NCBI GenBank assembly: GCA_039881045.1
Contig: JAYWVB010000015.1
Span: 124,001-188,000 of the forward strand
Origin: Chaetomium olivaceum
Taxonomy: Eukaryota; Ascomycota; Sordariomycetes; Sordariales; Chaetomiaceae
Length of the DNA stretch: 64,000 nt
Direction: 5' to 3'
Shown here: piece by piece, positions 58,964-64,000 of the stretch
How positions within the stretch are numbered: position 1 is the stretch's first letter
How the letters are laid out: the number at the start of each line of letters is the position of its first letter
The notes under the pieces: generated by a model
Told to the model about the DNA's origin: nothing
Database searches by the model: none
What the model saw: the letters and a program-made list of their open reading frames with translations, nothing else
Program-made: the position numbers and the translations under genes

Positions 58964-61416
58964 TTATTGCACATACCCACCGCCACCGCCCTGCCCCGGC
59001 ACAGGCCCATACAACCGTTGCCTCTTCTCGGGCCTGTCCTCCGACGCGCTCCCAGCGACCTGCATGCCCTGCATGCGCGCATTCTCCGCCATCCCCCGCA
59101 TGGCTTGCGCCTGAGCCTGGGCCTGGGCAGCCTGCGCGGCCTGCGCGCCCACAACCTGCTGCGGCGTCATATAACCCGGGTAGCCGCCCTGCTGCTGCGG
59201 GTGGTGGTGCGGGTGATGCTGGGTCTGGGAGGGCGGGCGCTGCTGCTGCTGCTGCGAGCCGCCCGGGTGAGCACCATGCCACCCGGACCGCTGCCGACGG
59301 CGTTCATGTAGCCGCCGCCCGGGCCGTCGAGGTTGGGAGAGGTCTGGTGCATCTGGCTCGGGGAGTGCCAGGAGGAGGCGGTGGAGGGGGATTGGATCGG
59401 GGTGTGCTCGAACTTGACCTGGGGCATGCCCCCCATCGCGGCGGGGCCGTAGCCGCCCTGGTGGGGAGGAGGGTGCCCGCCGGCGACGGCTTGCGCGAGG
59501 TCGTCGCCACCTCCGACGACGGCGCCGGATTGCGGGTCTTTGAGCATGCGGGTAAGGTGCTTGCGAAGAATGCGAACCATGCCCTCGCGGGTGAATGGTT
59601 TGGCGAGAACGTCGTTCATGCCTGTGGGGGGTTGTTAGACGGTGACTCTGAAAAGGTGAGTTATTTGTTGAAGGACTAGAACTTACCGAACTGGAAGTAG
59701 GTCGCGATGTCCTCTTGTCGGATATTCGATGTCATGGCCACTACGGGAACATGCGGCGCGACGACCCGGATCATCGCCGTGGCCGACACACACTCCAGGT
59801 TGGGCATAATAATATCCATAAAAATGAGATCGAAGCGCTCGGCGTCCTGGTTGACGCTCTCGACAGCGAGGAGGCCATCGCGCTACGAGACGTGTTAGCC
59901 GTTTTCTGTTGTTGAAATCGTCACCATTACTTACGGCAGTGTCGACGGTGCAGCCCATCATGGTTAGGAACTTGGACCCTATCCTCGCGCACGTCTTATC
60001 ATCCTCAACGAGCAGAATATGCGGCTTCTTGCCGCGCCATATGTTCACCAGCTGTTCCTTCGTCGGCGGGGTGATTTGTGACGGAGCTTCCGTCTGGATG
60101 TTAGGGTTGCTCAGGGGCCGACTGTACGGGATGTTGTTGATGTGGTCAGCGTGGAAGGGATCAATGCCCGTTGTCTGTCCCACCGGGTACACCATGTGCC
60201 GAGGGTCGTTTAGAGGGTCGACTAGCGGGATACTCGGCCCAGGGTGGGCGAACATGGCAGAGGACGAGCCAGCCGAATCGGCCGGCGATCCGTTTTGGTT
60301 GTATGCCATAGACAGCCTCTCCAGCTCCCTGTCCGCTTGGACGTCCGGGGACACGCCGTTGAGAATTTCCCTGGCTCGCCGCAACTCGGGTGCCGGCTCG
60401 TCCCCTCCATCCGGCAAGAAACCCATACCCCCCGTATGAAAGTTTTGGCCTGTTTGGCCCGAGTGGCTAGACTGGGCCGAGTGACGGCTGTTCCGTCGGC
60501 GGTCTTCCACGTTGTTCAGATGCGTGATCAGCTCGTTCGATGCCTGGCTCTGGGCCCTAACCATCTTTTGCAAACTCAACACCTCGCTAACAAGCAGCCT
60601 ATTTGTCTTTTCGAGTTCAAAGTACTGTTCTTGTAGCGCCTGAATCTGATGTTGGGTCGCCGTGAGCGGAGCGATTCGCTTAAGACAACGATCTGCTGCG
60701 ATGCTGGAAACGCATCATCTGCCGGCGGCGCTTTCCTCTGGGCTGGGGCCTTCCTTCGAATGTTATCCAGATTATCCTTCCTGTCTGCCCTGAATTCAGG
60801 ATGCCGGAACTCCCATGCCTTGTTATCCCAACTGTCAGCACACGAACCTCTTTAGAGCCTCTTTTCAAGAGACGACCGGGGCAACCTACATCCCGCCCAT
60901 ACGGTGATTCACCGCTCTCCTCGTTATGCCTGACTTTATGGAAGTCGTATTTGTTTAATTGACGGACGAAGCTCGCGAAGTTGCTGTGTTTGAAGTGTTT
61001 CGGGAGAATGGTCTTGGTAAATTTTTCGTTCTGCCGCCACCGATAATTAGTATGAGCGCGCTCCCACAGACGGGACGCCGTGCTTCCGGACCACAAGCGT
61101 ACCTCCAAAACCACAAAGCTGTCGCCTTCGGCGTTCCATCGTACTACCGAATTGTACGAGGGGTCCTCGAGCATTCTGCGACGTCATGGGTGAGTATGTG
61201 TCGGGTCAAAGCGGCGGCCAGGGGGGGAAGGTCGTTGCAGAGGATTCTTCGTACTTGTAGAGTTTGCGCACCTAGGGAGCGGGTGGGGGAAATGTCAGTT
61301 ACGCTGTACTTTGATCATTCTATCTCAACATGTGAAGACGGCGGGGCGGTGCTCACAAAATCGCTAGAGTTATTTGCAGCCGGCGCGGAGGCCGCGTCGC
61401 TATCGGCGGGCGGCAT
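58964..61416 (-). CDS. skn7: Skn7-type response regulator transcription factor, two frame breaks
   Basis: Combines an HSF-type DNA-binding domain with a phosphorelay receiver and controls oxidative, osmotic and cell-wall stress genes. Exons: 61416-61357, 61271-61255 (17 nt), 61175-61103, 61030-60890, 60818-59935, 59882-59687 and 59621-58964. The HSF domain spans about residues 20-115: SDFVRKLYKMLEDPSYNSVV, TILPKHFKHSNFASFVRQLN, KYDFHKVRH, WEFRHPEFRADRKDNLDNIRRK. A coiled coil (QHQIQALQEQYFELEKTNRLL) and a receiver domain follow: ILLVEDD, LIFMDIIMPN with the phospho-acceptor Asp, VVAMTSN and LAKPFT. The C terminus is Gln/His/Ala-rich and ends in EKRQRLYGPVPGQ. Breaks lie at about 60664-60680 (before the coiled coil) and 59272-59276 (before QQQQQRPPSQTQHHPH). 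Each is fixed by one added base. Length would be about 676 residues. Confidence 0.94.
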
Positions 61417-64000
61417 GATTGCGGGGGAGGTCTGAACGTGGACCTTGAAACTGCCACTACCCAGGTCGAGAACAGCGCAGACGTTGCGAAATGGACAATG
61501 CAGTTGAAAAAAGACAAAAACAAAACAATGGCGGCGGATACGGCCTGGCGCTCGGATATGCGCGCAGAAAGAGGCCGGAAGCAGATGGGAAACAATCACA
61601 AGCAGGTGCACAGTTTGAAGATTGCCCCCTTCCAGGTTCTCATCCCCACGAGGAGGGAATGCGACGGCTTCCCTGGTCCGAGCTGCGAGTGGGTTCCCAC
61701 TTTTCTGTCCAAGTCGCGTACCATAGGCCCGGCTGGACTTGGCCCAAGTAACGGCCCGCTTCGCGACGTAATGCGGAACCTGGGCCCGTGGATGGTTGGG
61801 GTTTCTCGTTCTACAAAATCCGATGTGTTGTTGTTATTATTATTATTATTGTTGTTGTTGTTGCTGTTGTTCTCCCGTTCTGCAGTAAAATATGATCTGA
61901 TGCCAACTGTGGTCTGGGTTGGCTTTCCGTTGATGGCACGAGCTCGACGAGTTATTTGGAGCAGGCCACAACGGGTGTGGGGTGCCGTGTTAACAAGCGC
62001 TACGGGAGCTGAACCGAAGCCGAGAGGTGACTTTGGCCTGGAGCAGCGGGGCGACGGACAAAAGCGTCCAAAGGCTCGGCGAATAGGGCGTTACAGGATC
62101 ACCTCAGCACCTGTCGAGGTGGAATGATGCGGAACCAGTTGTTGGCGAAGGAAAGTCATCGGCAAAGGGAAAATGGACAGAAAGGCCCAATCTCTGTGGA
62201 GACGGTAAGGTAGTCAAGGCTGCACACACCACAGTTGACAGGCGAGTGCTGTGGGTGTCCAGAGGTGGCAGGGCGGGTGTGGGAGCGTGGGAGCGTGGGA
62301 AACAGCCCGAGCGGGGTGTGTACAGGAGCCGCGGGTTCCAACCTTTGTGTGTGGGTGCAGGACTCGAGTCTGCGAGTGGAAATCTGGTACTGTGTTGTTA
62401 CACTAGGTAGTTAATTGGCGTTGATCAGCAAGACGGGACGAGGCAACTTCCGAGGATATGTAGTCGAGTCGTGATGCACTGTTTTGCCGTTTGTTCGGAT
62501 GTGTTCTGTTCCATCAAAATTTTCTCCGGAATGATGCCTTACGGGCCCTTGATGGCGGGCCTGCCTCTCCTACCTTGGATCACACGTTTTGATTCCCAGA
62601 TTTCAGAATCGCAAAAGCGGTTTGCTCCTCCAAGACAATCCCGATGTGGTGGCGTCCTGATTCTTGGGTTGACCTGCACAAGCAGGGTGGGACCCTGGAG
62701 CCTGACAGGGCCAAGATCCTAGACTGCATGCAGCGCTCTCATAATTCGCTGCACTGGATCTTGGGTGTCAACAGGGATAATGGGAGCCGAGACCGACACC
62801 GAACAGATGGAGGTTGTTCTCGACTTCTTTCGACCCCAAGATGACGGGAAAGCTTGAAGTGGTTGTGGAAGTGCTGGGAAGTTATAAGAGAAGTGCGGGA
62901 TTCAAGAAACCCCCGAACTGATAAAATCAAACAACTTCGCCTTTTCTGCTAACAGTCAACACCAACGTTAAACAACGCCGAGACTCGTCCGCTGTCTTTA
63001 GTGCACAGTACGTATTGCAGCAACTTGCACTATAATTTAGGGTGCCAAAGGATCTGCTTCTCTCATCGCCTTAACAACTTATCAACCTCTACTCTCCTCT
63101 GGGTAGTCTTGACAAATATGGATGTTTTGTATCACCTCATAACTCACCAGAGTCGCTGACTCAACACAGCACCGAATGATTAACCACAAAGTCTCCTTTG
63201 TTTCCCAGCTTCCCCAAACCAAATGGCCACCCATCTCGTCTCACCTGAACAATGAACAATAAACAATATTGGCCGGTCGTGCTACCAAACGAGGTTTCTT
63301 CCTTACCGTGGTAACAAACCTTCCACGCAACCTGAATGCTCACCTGACCAACAAACAACTCCCCCCTCCCTCTCACCACCCCCAAAACCCGTGCCGATAG
63401 CCGAGCAAGCCGGGGCGCTGAAGGAGGGCAGGATGGACTTGACGGCCAGAAAAGGCAACCCGTGCTGCAACCAAACCCAGCAAGGATCGACATGCCTCCA
63501 ACCCACAGGTTTTCAGCCTTTTTTCCTCTGATTTGCGAGTTGCCAGTTTGCGTTTCCCCAGCCGACAAGACCCCCGTCGAGCGGAAGGGACTTCGCTGGG
63601 GCGTTGCCGGTTTCCGGCACACCGACATGATCGGAGCGAGTCCTTCCTTTCACCGCAGGCCACGGGTTGTCTTTGTGTGGACCTCGACTGCGACGGGGCA
63701 TGGGTAGCCAGCCGTGTGCCATGCCATGCCAGCCCAGCCTTCTTCAAAATTTAATATCCGAAGACAGAGTTTGGTTACCTACCTAAGAATAGATACTTGC
63801 ACTCAAGGGTAGCATTGCTATCCGGACTGTCGAGACAGCGTTCGGAAGCGGACAACATGCCGCAACAAGAGTCTCAACTGCTCAGTTCAGTTCATGTTAC
63901 CAAGTAGCTAGTTGCACGCGCCAAGTACTGTATGTTTGTGTATGGTTGTACGTCGCCCGGTGATACCGAAGGTTCGTGGGTTGTCAACAAAACACTTTTC
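61417..64000. other. Right flank, Skn7 promoter side, no gene seen
   Basis: No convincing gene in 2.6 kb. It contains the Skn7 upstream region and a (TTG/TTA)n trinucleotide run at about 61827-61870. Open frames here are short, overlap on both strands and have no family features. Confidence 0.5.
61827..61870. repeat. (TTG/TTA)n trinucleotide repeat
   Basis: About 14 units of ttg and tta, with one ctg. It lies inside an open frame (61438-62127) where it would encode a Leu run. I regard that frame as accidental. Confidence 0.8.

Noticed and set aside
61438..62127. A 229-codon plus-strand frame with a Leu run upstream of Skn7
   Set aside because: The Leu run comes from a trinucleotide repeat, and the rest lacks family features.
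1..64000. CRISPR array, prophage, secondary-metabolite cluster or defence island
   Set aside because: No direct-repeat/spacer array and no viral, synthase or cluster-type genes; the gene content is ordinary ascomycete core genes.

Overview
The window is nuclear DNA of a filamentous ascomycete, most likely a Sordariomycete and probably order Sordariales (inference). Support: short spliceosomal introns (about 50-80 nt, GTRNGT donors, CTRAY branch points), an intron-containing tRNA-Ser, a GATA-finger/LOV White Collar-1 photoreceptor, a UsgS-type membrane protein, Inp1, and multi-kilobase gene-free spacers rich in simple repeats. Nothing looks bacterial or viral.

Layout. 1-2.8 kb: no convincing gene, but 15-bp minisatellites and three copies of a ~123-bp tandem repeat. 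2.8-4.07 kb (+): mitochondrial carrier. 6.05-8.39 kb (-): large NYN-domain protein. 9.42 kb (-): tRNA-Gly(GCC). 10.6-11.3 kb (+): Ure2-like glutathione S-transferase. 11.9-15.5 kb (-): RSC1/RSC2-type chromatin remodeller subunit (two bromodomains, AT-hook, BAH), divergent from 16.6-17.7 kb (+): OTU1/YOD1 deubiquitinase. 18.0-19.9 kb (-): ten-exon formamidase. 20.8-22.3 kb (-): UsgS, divergent from 23.5-25.9 kb (+): Inp1. 26.9-28.6 kb (-): Sds23 CBS protein, divergent from 30.1-33.65 kb (+): karyopherin Kap121/importin-5. 35.2-38.4 kb (+): White Collar-1. 38.4-44.4 kb: gene desert. 44.4-45.6 kb (-): uncharacterised protein. 48.7-50.0 kb (-): RTA1-like membrane protein. 50.9 kb (+): ribosome assembly protein 3. 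51.7 kb (+): tRNA-Ser(UGA). 52.2 kb (-): tRNA-like element. 53.0-55.3 kb (-): eIF2B epsilon. 59.0-61.4 kb (-): Skn7 response regulator. 61.4-64 kb: no gene.

The genes do not form a biosynthetic cluster, defence island or other single pathway. They are core housekeeping and signalling genes (chromatin, translation initiation, nuclear import, light sensing, stress response) in ordinary eukaryotic order.

The strongest non-routine signal is technical. Six conserved genes carry eleven small frame breaks that no canonical intron explains. Eight of them are exactly what one missing base would give, and several sit in short G/C runs. This points to residual consensus errors in the assembly rather than decayed genes. 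I did not find convincing evidence for a new biological system. The biologically most interesting points are an in-frame 36-nt exon carrying the catalytic Cys of the OTU deubiquitinase, a hydrophobic C-terminal tail on Inp1, an altered motif in the Skn7 receiver, and a hairpin-closed tRNA-like element.
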